Assembly: GCF_030813695.1 (NCBI RefSeq)
Contig: NZ_JAUSVA010000002.1
Location: forward strand, 5,270,001-5,334,000
Direction: 5' to 3'
Length of the DNA stretch: 64,000 nucleotides
DNA from: Kitasatospora herbaricolor
Lineage (GTDB): Bacteria > Actinomycetota > Actinomycetes > Streptomycetales > Streptomycetaceae
Part shown: positions 1-8,672 of the stretch, piece by piece
How the letters are laid out: every line of letters starts with the position of its first letter
How positions within the stretch are numbered: position 1 is the first letter of the stretch
The notes under the pieces: model-generated
The model's database searches: none
What the model saw: only the letters and a program-made list of their open reading frames with translations
Told to the model about the DNA's origin: nothing
Program-made: the position numbers and the translations under genes

Positions 1-1
1 G

Positions 2-2104
2 CGGATCCACACCAACGGCGTCCTGCTCGACCGCCGCTTCTGCGAGCTCTTCGACGAACTGGACGTCCGGGTCGGCATCTCCCTGGACGGCGACCGCGCG
101 GCCAACGACCGCCACCGCCGCTACGCCGACGGCCGCAGCAGCCACCCCCAGGTGCTCCGCGCCGTGGAACTGCTGCGAACCCCCGGGTTCCGGCACCTCT
201 ACGCCGGCCTGCTGTGCACGATCGACATCGAGAACGATCCGGCCGCCGTCTATCACGCGTTGGCCGAACTCGCCCCTCCCGCAGTCGACTTCCTGCTTCC
301 GCACGCCACCTGGGACACCCCGCCGAAACTGCTTCCCGGTGGGGGGCCCACCCCGTACGCGCAATGGCTGCTGACCGTCTACGACCTCTGGGAGGCGGCC
401 GGGCGGCCCTTCGCCGTGCGGACCTTCGAGTCCGTCCACCGGACGTCGCGCGGCCTCTCCAGCCTCACCGAGGCGCTCGGCCTGGACCCGGCCGACCTGG
501 TCGTCCTGGAGACCGACGGCACCTTCGAGCAGGCCGACAGCCTCAAGACCGCCTACGACGGCGCCCCGGCCACCGGCCTGGACGTCCACACCCACACCCT
601 TGACGAAGTCGCCCGCCACCCCGGCATGATGGACCGCCAGGCCGGTCTGGCCGGGCTCAGCGCCACCTGCAGGGCGTGCCCCGTCGTGCGCTCCTGCGGC
701 GGTGGTCTGTACGCACACCGCTACCGCAGCGGCAGCGGCTTCGACAATCCCTCCGTCTACTGCGGGGACCTCATGAGCCTCATCAACGGGATCGGCGAGC
801 GGGGCGCACCGGCGCCGGCCGGCGCCCTCCCGCTCCTGCCCGGCCAGGCCACCGAGCCGGCCGTGCCCGTCCTCACCGACCGGCAGCTCGGCGAACTGGC
901 CGCCGGCCACGGCGGGGCGGACACCGTCCGGGCGCTGGCCCGCGCGCAGCTCGGCATCACACGGGGGCTGCTCGCCGCCGTCTGGGACGCCACCGGCCTG
1001 CGCACCTCGGCGGCCTGGGAACTGCTCGCCGAACTGGACGCGGCCCAGCCCTCCGCCGTCGACACGGTGCTCGGCCACCCGTACGTCCGGGCCTGGGCCG
1101 CCCGGCGGCTCGGCGGCGAGGCCGGTGCCGGGCCCGGCACACTGGCCGAGCTGGCCGCCGCCGCCGCCGTCCGGGCGGGCCGCGGCGACCGCCTGACCGT
1201 GAGCGTCCGCGGCGGCGCCCTGCACCTGCCCACGCTCGGCCGGCTGGCCCTCCCGGACGGCGACGCCGAGATCACCGGCGGCCCCGACGGCTTCACCGTC
1301 CGCACCGCCGGCCAGGACCTGATCACCGTCGACGGCCGGCAGGCGGACGGCCGCTGGCAGCCGGTGCGCCGGATCCGGCTGGCCGACGGCTGGACCCCGG
1401 CCCTGGAGGACACCGACCCGCAGCGGGACAGTCACCAGTGGCCCGTGCAACCCCGCCTGGACGAGGCCGAACTGCTCTCCTGGACCGGGGCGCTGCGAGA
1501 GGCCTGGGAGCTGCTCGGCCGCGACCTGCCGCGCTACGCCGAGGGCGTCCGGGCCGGGCTCACGGTGCTCACCCCGCTGCTGCCCGGCCCCGACGGGCGG
1601 GACGTCAGCGCCGCCGCGAGGCAGGCCTTCGGTGCCGTCGGCATCGCCCGGCCCGCCACCGCGCCCACCCTCGGCCTGCTGATCGCGCACGAGTTCCAGC
1701 ACGTGAAGCTCGGCGCCGTGCTCGACCTCTGGGACCTGCACGACCGGGCCGACACCCGGCTCTACCACGCGCCCTGGCGGCCCGACCCGCGTCCGCTGGA
1801 GGGCCTGCTCCAGGGTACCTACGCGCACCTCGCGGTGACCGAGTTCTGGGGCACCCGGACCCTCGCCTACGACGGGCTGCCGGGCGCCGCGGCAGGCCAC
1901 GCCCGGCTGCAGTTCGCGATCTGGCGCACCTACACGGCGCAGGCCGTCGAGCGGCTCGCCGAATCCGGCTCGCTCACCGCCCTGGGCCTGCGGTTCGCCG
2001 CCGGGATGCGGGAGACGGTGGCGCCGTGGCTCGCGGTGGCGCTGCCCGACGAGGTGGAGCGGGCGGCCGACCGGGCCCGGGAGGAGCACGCGGTGAGCGG
2101 CTGA
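2..2104 (+). CDS. fxsB: FxsB-type radical SAM/SPASM peptide maturase with C-terminal HExxH domain (5' partial)
   Basis: This gene is open from the window edge, so the N-terminus with the radical SAM CxxxCxxC motif lies outside. What is visible begins in the radical SAM barrel (HTNGVLLD, then VGISLDGD). A SPASM-type cysteine cluster follows at about 668-765 (CRACPVVRSCGGG, then VYCGDL), which would bind auxiliary Fe-S clusters. The C-terminal half carries HEFQH at about 1688-1702, an HExxH motif as in the peptide beta-hydroxylase domains fused to FxsB proteins. Family knowledge: FxsB enzymes crosslink an aromatic side chain in a short FxSxx-ending precursor peptide. The precursor (fxsA) is expected just upstream, outside the window. 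The downstream AAC(3), FxsC and FxsT genes support the assignment. An in-frame GTG at 152 is only an internal start. Confidence 0.9.
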   Translation, partial: RIHTNGVLLDRRFCELFDELDVRVGISLDGDRAANDRHRRYADGRSSHPQVLRAVELLRTPGFRHLYAGLLCTIDIENDPAAVYHALAELAPPAVDFLLPHATWDTPPKLLPGGGPTPYAQWLLTVYDLWEAAGRPFAVRTFESVHRTSRGLSSLTEALGLDPADLVVLETDGTFEQADSLKTAYDGAPATGLDVHTHTLDEVARHPGMMDRQAGLAGLSATCRACPVVRSCGGGLYAHRYRSGSGFDNPSVYCGDLMSLINGIGERGAPAPAGALPLLPGQATEPAVPVLTDRQLGELAAGHGGADTVRALARAQLGITRGLLAAVWDATGLRTSAAWELLAELDAAQPSAVDTVLGHPYVRAWAARRLGGEAGAGPGTLAELAAAAAVRAGRGDRLTVSVRGGALHLPTLGRLALPDGDAEITGGPDGFTVRTAGQDLITVDGRQADGRWQPVRRIRLADGWTPALEDTDPQRDSHQWPVQPRLDEAELLSWTGALREAWELLGRDLPRYAEGVRAGLTVLTPLLPGPDGRDVSAAARQAFGAVGIARPATAPTLGLLIAHEFQHVKLGAVLDLWDLHDRADTRLYHAPWRPDPRPLEGLLQGTYAHLAVTEFWGTRTLAYDGLPGAAAGHARLQFAIWRTYTAQAVERLAESGSLTALGLRFAAGMRETVAPWLAVALPDEVERAADRAREEHAVSG

Positions 2105-3099
2105 CCCGCACGCCGGGCCGCCGGAGCACGCCGGGCAGCACCGGCGCCCGGCACCGGCCCGCGGCACGAGCCCGCCGAGCAGTACCAGCAAGCCACGAAC
2201 GGCCCGCCGACCACGGCCCCGGGGACCCCGGGGCCCAGCCCCAGGGGATCGCCATCCTTCCCGTCGACCCGAGTGCCCGCCCGTCCGGCGGGCCGCACAC
2301 CCGCGCACGGCTCGCCGCCGACCTCTCCGGCCTCGGCGTGCGGCCCGGGGACCTGCTGTTCGTGCAGGCCTCCCTGCGCTCCCTCGGCCCGGTGGCCGGG
2401 GGGCCGGCCACCGTCGTCGACGCCCTGCTGGACGCGCTCGGCGGGCCGCCGGACGGCACCCTGGTCGCCTACACCGCGACCCCCGAGAACTCCGACACCT
2501 CACGCCTGGCGGCCGCCCTCACCGAGGGCCTCTCGCCGGCCGAGGCCGCGGAGCACCGCGCCCGGATGCCCGCCTTCGACCCGGGGCGCACCCCCAGCTC
2601 GCCGACCATGGGCGCGCTCTCCGAGGTGATCCGCACCACCCCCGGGGCCCGGCGCAGCAACCACCCGCAGACCTCCTTCGCGGCCGTCGGCCCGCTGGCC
2701 CGCGAGGTGACCCGCACGCACGACCTGGACTGCCACCTCGGCCAGGCCTCGCCGCTCGGCCGGCTGCACGAGCTGGGCGCCAAGGTGCTGCTGCTCGGCG
2801 TCCCGCTGGCCCGCTTCACCGCCTTCCACCTCGCCGACCTCCGGATGCCGGACCTGCGGCGCCGGCGCTACGGCTGCGTCGTCCAGGACGGCTCGGGCGG
2901 CGGCCGGTGGGTGCACTTCGAGGCCCCGGAACTCGACGACCTGCACTTCCCGGCGCTCGGCGAGGCGCTGCTGCGGGAGGGGACCGGCCTGCGCCGCGGC
3001 CCGGTCGGCGACGCGGACGCCCTGCTCGTGCCGATGGCGGAGGCGGTCGCGGTGGCCACCCGGAGCCTGCTCCGCGACCGCAGTCCGCAGCCGGTCTGA
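2101..3099 (+). CDS. AAC(3)-family N-acetyltransferase in the Fxs locus (start uncertain)
   Basis: The protein matches the aminoglycoside 3-N-acetyltransferase (Antibiotic_NAT) fold: VQASLRSLGPVAGG near the N-terminus, RRSNHPQTSFAAVGP in the middle and SPLGRLHELGAKVLLLGV followed by FHLAD. These segments carry the conserved RS-H-P and T/F-H-L residues of the acetyl-CoA transferase family. No ATG, GTG or TTG lies in frame between the fxsB stop and the conserved core. The coordinates assume CTG at 2101, overlapping the fxsB stop as CTGA, with GAGGAG at 2081-2086 about 14 nt upstream; that spacing is long, so the start is a guess. Such genes recur in Fxs loci. Whether the enzyme acetylates the Fxs peptide or a small molecule cannot be told from sequence. 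Confidence 0.75.
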   Translation: MTRTPGRRSTPGSTGARHRPAARARRAVPASHERPADHGPGDPGAQPQGIAILPVDPSARPSGGPHTRARLAADLSGLGVRPGDLLFVQASLRSLGPVAGGPATVVDALLDALGGPPDGTLVAYTATPENSDTSRLAAALTEGLSPAEAAEHRARMPAFDPGRTPSSPTMGALSEVIRTTPGARRSNHPQTSFAAVGPLAREVTRTHDLDCHLGQASPLGRLHELGAKVLLLGVPLARFTAFHLADLRMPDLRRRRYGCVVQDGSGGGRWVHFEAPELDDLHFPALGEALLREGTGLRRGPVGDADALLVPMAEAVAVATRSLLRDRSPQPV

Positions 3100-3173
3100 G
3101 CGCCCCCCGTAAGGCCCGTACGCCTGCGATCGTCCGGGACATGACGAGTGATCATCCCCGTTGCGCTATTCCA

Positions 3174-3198
3174 TTGGAGTGCAAGTCGTTCTTACACT
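3174..3198 (+). promoter_or_regulatory. weak candidate promoter region ahead of fxsC
   Basis: The 152-bp gap between the acetyltransferase and fxsC is less GC-rich than its surroundings and contains TACACT at 3193-3198, a reasonable -10. TTGGAG at 3174 would be the -35, but the 13-nt spacer is too short. A separate promoter for fxsC is therefore possible, not shown. Confidence 0.25.
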
Positions 3199-3251
3199 GA
3201 AGCCCCCGTGCGTGTGGGGACCGGTGGTGGACGGGCCAGGGGGAGGCGCGT

Positions 3252-4625
3252 GTGTACGACCCTGGGGGCTGGGACGAGGACGCGTCCCGTCCTTACTTCT
3301 TCCTCAGCTACGCCCATACGCCGAAGGCCGGCGCGCGCGGGGCCGGGGACCCGAACCACTGGGTCCGCCAGCTCTACCGCGACCTGTGCGAGGCGGTGCT
3401 GCAGCTCACCACGCTGCCGGCCGGGGCCCCGGTCGGATTCATGGACGAGAGCATGCACCAGGGCGAGCTGTGGGCCGACCGGCTCTCCCAGGAACTGGCC
3501 GCCTGCCGGGTGTTCGTACCGCTGTACTCGCCGCGCTACTTCAGCAGCCTCGCCTGCGGGCAGGAGTGGCACTCGTTCACCCAGCGCCCGGTCTACCCGG
3601 CGAACCGCGACTCGGAGCGGACCAGCGGCGTCGTCCCGGTGCTCTGGGTGGCGATGGGCCAGTACAAGCTGCCCGAGGTGGCCAGTCAACTCCAGTTCAA
3701 CCACGCCAGTTTCGGGCCCGACTACGCGGCCGAGGGCCTGTACGCCCTGATGAAGCTCAGCTACTTCCGGTCCGCCTACGAGCTGGCCGTGCACCGGTTG
3801 GCCCGGCGGATCGTCGAGGTCGCCGAGGACACCGTGATCCCGGTCGGGCGCAAGCTCGACTTCCAGGCCCAGCCCAGCGCGTTCAACGTGGTGGCGCCCA
3901 CCAAGCAGTTGCGGATCTCGGTCCTCTCGTACCACCGGGCGGAGCTGCCGCCGGGCCGCAACGCGGACTACTACGGTGCCCGGCGCACCGACTGGCACCC
4001 TTACCGGCCGGCCGCCGAGCGGCCGCTGGCCGAGCACGCGGTCCGACTGGCGCGGCAGTTGGGGTTCCAGCCGAGCGTGCACGAGTTCGACGAGGAGGTC
4101 GAGGAGCTGACCGGCGGCGGGCAGCCCACCGCCCCCGGCCTGCTGCTGCTCGACCGCTGGGCGCTGCGGGACGAGCGCCGCCGGGAGCTGGTCCGCCGGT
4201 TCGACCGCAGCAACACCGGCTGGGTCGGCGTGCTGGAGCCCTGGAACCAGGACGACCCCGACTGTGTCGAGCACGAGGGCCCGCTGAACGAACTCAGCGA
4301 CCAGGCCCTGCGGCTCACCCACCGGGTGGCCCGCCCCAGTTTCCAGGGCCTGGCCGCCGGGCCGACCGGGCTCGCCAGCCTGGAGGACTTCGACGACGCC
4401 CTGCCCAGGGCGGCGATGAAGGCCAAGTACGCCTTCGAGGACCGCACCAGAACGGGGGCGGGCGACACCGCCACGCCCCGGCCCAGCCTGCGTGACGCGT
4501 TCCGCGGCGGGCGCGGACGCGAAGCGGCGGGCCTCGCACCGCCGCGCACGGACGACGACCACCCAGCCAGCGCCGAAGGCGACAGCCCGCACGACGGGGC
4601 CGAGCCCGGGGGAGGAAACGCATGA
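3252..4625 (+). CDS. fxsC: FxsC, TIR-like protein of the FxSxx-COOH system
   Basis: The 457-residue product starts at GTG 3252, preceded by GGGAGG. The N-terminal ~130 residues are TIR-like: PYFFLSYAHTP opens the fold, then GFMDESM, the segment ACRVFVPLYSPRYFSSLAC, and GQEWHSF, where the Glu occupies a position like the catalytic Glu of NADase TIR domains. The second half (from about residue 210) begins with a short strand (LRISVLSYHRAELP) and looks like a further alpha/beta domain found in this family. The C-terminal tail is disordered and basic. The gene overlaps fxsT by four bases (ATGA at 4622), so the two are translationally coupled. Its biochemical role in Fxs systems is not established; NAD cleavage is only an inference from the fold. 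Confidence 0.88.
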   Translation: MYDPGGWDEDASRPYFFLSYAHTPKAGARGAGDPNHWVRQLYRDLCEAVLQLTTLPAGAPVGFMDESMHQGELWADRLSQELAACRVFVPLYSPRYFSSLACGQEWHSFTQRPVYPANRDSERTSGVVPVLWVAMGQYKLPEVASQLQFNHASFGPDYAAEGLYALMKLSYFRSAYELAVHRLARRIVEVAEDTVIPVGRKLDFQAQPSAFNVVAPTKQLRISVLSYHRAELPPGRNADYYGARRTDWHPYRPAAERPLAEHAVRLARQLGFQPSVHEFDEEVEELTGGGQPTAPGLLLLDRWALRDERRRELVRRFDRSNTGWVGVLEPWNQDDPDCVEHEGPLNELSDQALRLTHRVARPSFQGLAAGPTGLASLEDFDDALPRAAMKAKYAFEDRTRTGAGDTATPRPSLRDAFRGGRGREAAGLAPPRTDDDHPASAEGDSPHDGAEPGGGNA

Positions 4626-7600
4626 GCGAGAGCCGGACCAGGAACCTCCGGGTGGCGGGCCGAGAGGCCGCCAGAGCGCCCAAGCCGCAGGTGGAGGAGG
4701 ACCGCAACGGCCGGATCGTCACCTTCTACTCGTACAAGGGCGGCACCGGCCGGACCATGGCGCTCGCCAACACCGCCTGGATCCTGGCCGCCAACGGGTT
4801 CCGGGTGCTCACCGTGGACTGGGACCTGGAGGCGCCGGGCCTCGCCAAGTTCTTCCACCCGTTCATCGACCAGGCGGTGCTGGCCGGCACCACCGGCATG
4901 ATGGACCTGATCGCCGAGTACCGGGAGGAGGCCCTGCGGCCGGTCGAGCACGGTCCCGACTGGCACCTCGACTTCGCCCGGGTCCACCCGCACGCCCTGT
5001 CACTGGCGTGGCCGCTCTTCCCGAGCGGCGGCAGCCTCGACTTCCTCTCGGCCGGGCAGTTCAACCGCGACTACTCGGAGGCGGTCGGCCGCCTCGACTG
5101 GGACATCTTCTACGACCGGTTCGACGGCGGGCAGTTCTTCGACGCGCTCCGCGCGGACATGCGCAAGCGATACGACTACGTCCTGATCGACAGCCGGACC
5201 GGCCTCTCCGACATCGCCGAGATCTGCACCGTCCAGATGCCCGACGACCTGGTGGTCTGCTTCACCCTGAGCGACCAGTCCATCGACGGTGCCTCCCGGA
5301 TCGCCCAGCACATCCACGACCGTTACCGCGACCGCGGCATCCGGATCCTGCCGGTGCCGATGCGCATCGACGAGGGCGAGAAGGAGAAGGCGGACGCCGG
5401 CCGGGCGCTGGCCCGGATCCGCTTCGACGGCCTGCCGGCCGGCCTCGGCGGCGACGAACTCGCCCACTACTGGGGCTCGGTGGAGATCCCGTACCGGCCG
5501 TTCTACGCCTACGAGGAGATCCTCGCCACCTTCGGCGACCAGGGCGGCAGCCCCACCTCGATGCTGGCCGCCTGCGAGCGGCTCACCGGGATGCTCACCG
5601 AGGGCCGGGTCAGCTCGCTGCCGCCGGTCGACGAGGAGGTCCGGCTGCGGTACGTGGACGCCTTCACCCGGCGCCGCCCGTCCGTGCCGGCCGACCTCTA
5701 CCTGTCCTACGTGCCCGAGGACCGGATGTGGGCGGACTGGATCGAGTCCGTGCTGAGCCGGGCCGGGTTCCGGGTGCTGCCCCGGGACCTGAGCGCCGGA
5801 TCGGACCCGCGGCACGAGACCGAGCGGGGCATCGACGCGGCGTACCGCACCGTCGCCGTGCTCTCGCCCGCCTACCTGCGCTCGCCGCAGGCCCGCGCGC
5901 TCTGGGAGTCCGTGGTCAGCTCGGACCCCTCCGGGACCAGGCGCCAGCTGGTGCCCGTCCGGGTCGGCGACGTGCGCCTCACCGCGCCGTTCAGCAACCG
6001 CAACCCGGTCGACCTGGTCGGCCGCGACGAGGCGCAGTCCGTGCAGACGCTGCTGCGGGCGCTCGGCCGCGGGGAGATCCCGCTGGAGGAGGCCTCCGGC
6101 ACCGGCCCGAGGTTCCCCGGCAGCAAGCCGCAGGTCTGGGACGTGCCGCCGCGCAACCCCTCCTTCACCGGCCGGGCCACCGTGCTGGAGCAGCTGCGCA
6201 ACCAGCTGCGCGGCGGGATGGCCGCGGTGCTGCCCACCCCGCAGACCCTGTACGGCCTGGGCGGCGTCGGCAAGACCCAGGTCGCGCTGGAGTACGCGCA
6301 CCGCTTCATGTCCGACTACGACCTGGTGTGGTGGATCGACGCCGAGCAGACCGAACTGGTCGCCCCCGCGCTGGCCGAGCTCGCCCGCCGGCTGGGCCTG
6401 CGGGTCGGCGACTCGGTGACCGAGGCGGCCGAGGCGGCCCGCGAGGCGCTCCGGCGCGGCACCCCGACCTCGCGCTGGCTGCTGATCTTCGACAACGCCG
6501 ACGAGCCGTCCGAGATCCGCCGGTTCTTCCCCGGCGGCTCCGGCCACATCCTGGTCACCTCCCGCAACCAGGCGTGGTCCGGCCACGCCGAGGCGCTGGA
6601 GGTGGACGTCTTCACCCGCGGCGAGAGCATCGAGCACCTCTGCCGCCGGGCCCGCGGGCTGTCCCGCACGGACGCCGACCGGGTGGCCGACGCGGTCGGC
6701 GACCTGCCGCTCGCGGTCGAGGTCGCGGCGGCCTGGCTGGACACCACCGGCACCCCCGTCGACACCTACGTCTCCCAGCTGCAGGCGGAGGCGGCCCGCG
6801 CCCTCGCGGTGGCCCGGCCGACCGACTACCCGACGCCGGTCGGCGCGACCTGGAACGTGTCGATCGCCCGGCTGCGGGTGCAGTCCCCGGCTGCGGTGCG
6901 GCTGTTGCAGCTCTGCGCGTTCTTCGCGCCGGAGCCCATCTCGATGAACCTCTTCTACAGCGACCAGATGATCCGCGCGCTGGTGAAGTACGACGAGGAC
7001 CTCAACGACAAGTTCATGCTCGGCAAGGTCATCCAGGCGATCGGCCGGTACGCGCTGGCCAAGGTCGACGCCGGCAGCAACAGCTTCCAGGTGCACCGGC
7101 TCGTCCAGGCGGTGATCCGCTCCGAGATGTCCGAGGACGACCAGGAGATCGCGGTGCACGAGGTGCACCGCATCCTCACCGGCGCCCGGCCCGTCCTCGG
7201 CGACACCGACGACCCGGCCAACTGGCCCGCTTTCGACGAGATCTGGCCGCACCTGTCGCCCTCCAAGGCGCACAACTGCGACGAGCCCGACACCCGGCAG
7301 CTGCTCATCGACCGGGTCCGCTACCTCTGGAAGCGCGGTGAGCTGGAGCGCGCCCGGGACCTCGGCCACGCCCTGGACGAGGCCTGGACCGGCAAACTCG
7401 GCGAGGACGACCGGCAGACCCTGCTGCTGCGCTTCCAGCTCGCCAACGTGCTCCGCTCCCAGGGGTCGTACGCCGAGGCGCTGGCGCTGGACGAGTCCAC
7501 GCTGGCCCGCCAGCGGCGGCTGCTCGGCGAGCACCACCCGTACACGCTGATGACGGCCGGCTCGCTCGGGGCGGACCGCCGGGCACTCGGGCTGTTCCAG

Positions 7601-8611
7601 TCCGCGCTCGACATGGACCGCGAGATCCTGGAGCAGTTCCGGGAGTTGTTCGGCGACGAGCATCCGCGCACGCTCTCGATGGCGAACAATCTGGCGATCG
7701 ACTACCGGCTGGTCGGCGACAGCGAGGCCGCCCGCGACCTCGACCAGGAGACCCTGGACCGCCGCACCTCGGTCCTCGGCCCCAAGCACCCGTACACCCT
7801 CTCCACCAAGTCCGCGCTCGCCCGGGACCTGCGCGAACTCGGCGACTACAAGGGCTCGGCGGAGCTCGCCCGCGAGGTCATGAACGACCTCATGGACGTC
7901 CTCGAACCCGACCTGCCGGAGAACCTGCGCAACGCCAAGTCCCTCGCCGTCTCGCTGCGCAAGGCGGGCAACCTGGCCGAGGCCCGCCGGATCACCAAGG
8001 AGACCTACGAGCGCTACCTGGAGCGCTACGGGGCCGACGCCCCCGACGCGCTGGCCTGCGCCCTCAACCTGGCCGCCGACTACAGCGCGTCCGGCGACAA
8101 GGAGGCCGCCCGCGACCTCGCCCTCACGGTCTACGACGGCCACCGGCGGCTGTTCGGCGGCGAGCACCCCTTCACCCTCGCCTGCGCCAACAACCTGGGC
8201 ATCTACCTGCGGGGCAGCGGCGACATCCAGGCGGCGATCGCCCGCGGCCGGGACACCGTCGAGGCATTGCGGCGGACGGTCGGCGGGGAGCACCCGTTCA
8301 CCCTCAGCGCGATGATCAACCTGGCCAACGCCTACGGCGACGACGGCCAGTACGACCAGGCCGAGGCGCTGGAGCGTGCCGCCCACACCGGGCTCTGCAA
8401 CCGCTACAGCTCCCGCCACCCCGACGCCGTCGCCTGCGAGGCCAACCTCGCGGTCACCCTGCGCGGCGCCGGCCGGCACACCCAGGCCGCCGAGCTGCGG
8501 GCCCGGGCGGTCGCCGAGCTGATCCGCCAGCTCGGCGAGGAGCACCCCAACACGGTCTCCGCCCGGGGCTGGAAGCGGATCAACCGCGACCTCGAACCGC
8601 AGCCCGTCTGA
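4622..8611 (+). CDS. fxsT: FxsT, multidomain ParA-like/TIR-like/NB-ARC/TPR protein
   Basis: The 1329-residue protein has four recognisable regions. (1) An N-terminal SIMIBI ATPase with FYSYKGGTGRT (K39 to T45), where the usual second Walker A lysine is Arg, followed by VDWDLEAPG. (2) A TIR-like domain at about residues 357-470 (DLYLSYVPEDRMWADWIESV). (3) An NB-ARC/STAND module at about 510-830 with P-loop GLGGVGKT near residue 545, LLIFDNAD as Walker B and GDLPLAVEVAAAWL. (4) At least eight TPR units from about 920 to the end, several with the GEHHPYTL-type signature. The architecture is that of signal-sensing STAND proteins. It is the last gene of the coupled fxsC-fxsT pair. Its partner and output are unknown; the Fxs name comes from its neighbours and architecture. 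Confidence 0.9.
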   Translation: MSESRTRNLRVAGREAARAPKPQVEEDRNGRIVTFYSYKGGTGRTMALANTAWILAANGFRVLTVDWDLEAPGLAKFFHPFIDQAVLAGTTGMMDLIAEYREEALRPVEHGPDWHLDFARVHPHALSLAWPLFPSGGSLDFLSAGQFNRDYSEAVGRLDWDIFYDRFDGGQFFDALRADMRKRYDYVLIDSRTGLSDIAEICTVQMPDDLVVCFTLSDQSIDGASRIAQHIHDRYRDRGIRILPVPMRIDEGEKEKADAGRALARIRFDGLPAGLGGDELAHYWGSVEIPYRPFYAYEEILATFGDQGGSPTSMLAACERLTGMLTEGRVSSLPPVDEEVRLRYVDAFTRRRPSVPADLYLSYVPEDRMWADWIESVLSRAGFRVLPRDLSAGSDPRHETERGIDAAYRTVAVLSPAYLRSPQARALWESVVSSDPSGTRRQLVPVRVGDVRLTAPFSNRNPVDLVGRDEAQSVQTLLRALGRGEIPLEEASGTGPRFPGSKPQVWDVPPRNPSFTGRATVLEQLRNQLRGGMAAVLPTPQTLYGLGGVGKTQVALEYAHRFMSDYDLVWWIDAEQTELVAPALAELARRLGLRVGDSVTEAAEAAREALRRGTPTSRWLLIFDNADEPSEIRRFFPGGSGHILVTSRNQAWSGHAEALEVDVFTRGESIEHLCRRARGLSRTDADRVADAVGDLPLAVEVAAAWLDTTGTPVDTYVSQLQAEAARALAVARPTDYPTPVGATWNVSIARLRVQSPAAVRLLQLCAFFAPEPISMNLFYSDQMIRALVKYDEDLNDKFMLGKVIQAIGRYALAKVDAGSNSFQVHRLVQAVIRSEMSEDDQEIAVHEVHRILTGARPVLGDTDDPANWPAFDEIWPHLSPSKAHNCDEPDTRQLLIDRVRYLWKRGELERARDLGHALDEAWTGKLGEDDRQTLLLRFQLANVLRSQGSYAEALALDESTLARQRRLLGEHHPYTLMTAGSLGADRRALGLFQSALDMDREILEQFRELFGDEHPRTLSMANNLAIDYRLVGDSEAARDLDQETLDRRTSVLGPKHPYTLSTKSALARDLRELGDYKGSAELAREVMNDLMDVLEPDLPENLRNAKSLAVSLRKAGNLAEARRITKETYERYLERYGADAPDALACALNLAADYSASGDKEAARDLALTVYDGHRRLFGGEHPFTLACANNLGIYLRGSGDIQAAIARGRDTVEALRRTVGGEHPFTLSAMINLANAYGDDGQYDQAEALERAAHTGLCNRYSSRHPDAVACEANLAVTLRGAGRHTQAAELRARAVAELIRQLGEEHPNTVSARGWKRINRDLEPQPV

Positions 8612-8641
8612 GCCGCCCGGGGCCGGGCGTGCCCCGCCCGT

Positions 8642-8672
8642 CAGGCCCGCAGCGGGGTACGCTGCGGGCCTG
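8642..8672 (+). terminator. 13-bp perfect hairpin after fxsT, abutting the next start codon
   Basis: CAGGCCCGCAGCG (8642-8654) pairs fully with CGCTGCGGGCCTG (8660-8672) across a five-base loop. There is no T-tract, as is common for actinobacterial terminators. The next ATG is at 8673, immediately after the stem. TACGCT in the loop and stem (8658-8663) could be the -10 of a leaderless promoter. Confidence 0.6.

Noticed and set aside
757-1413. Long reverse ORF opposite fxsB
   Set aside because: Shadow of a high-GC coding gene; Ser/Arg/Ala/Pro-rich translation with no recognisable fold.
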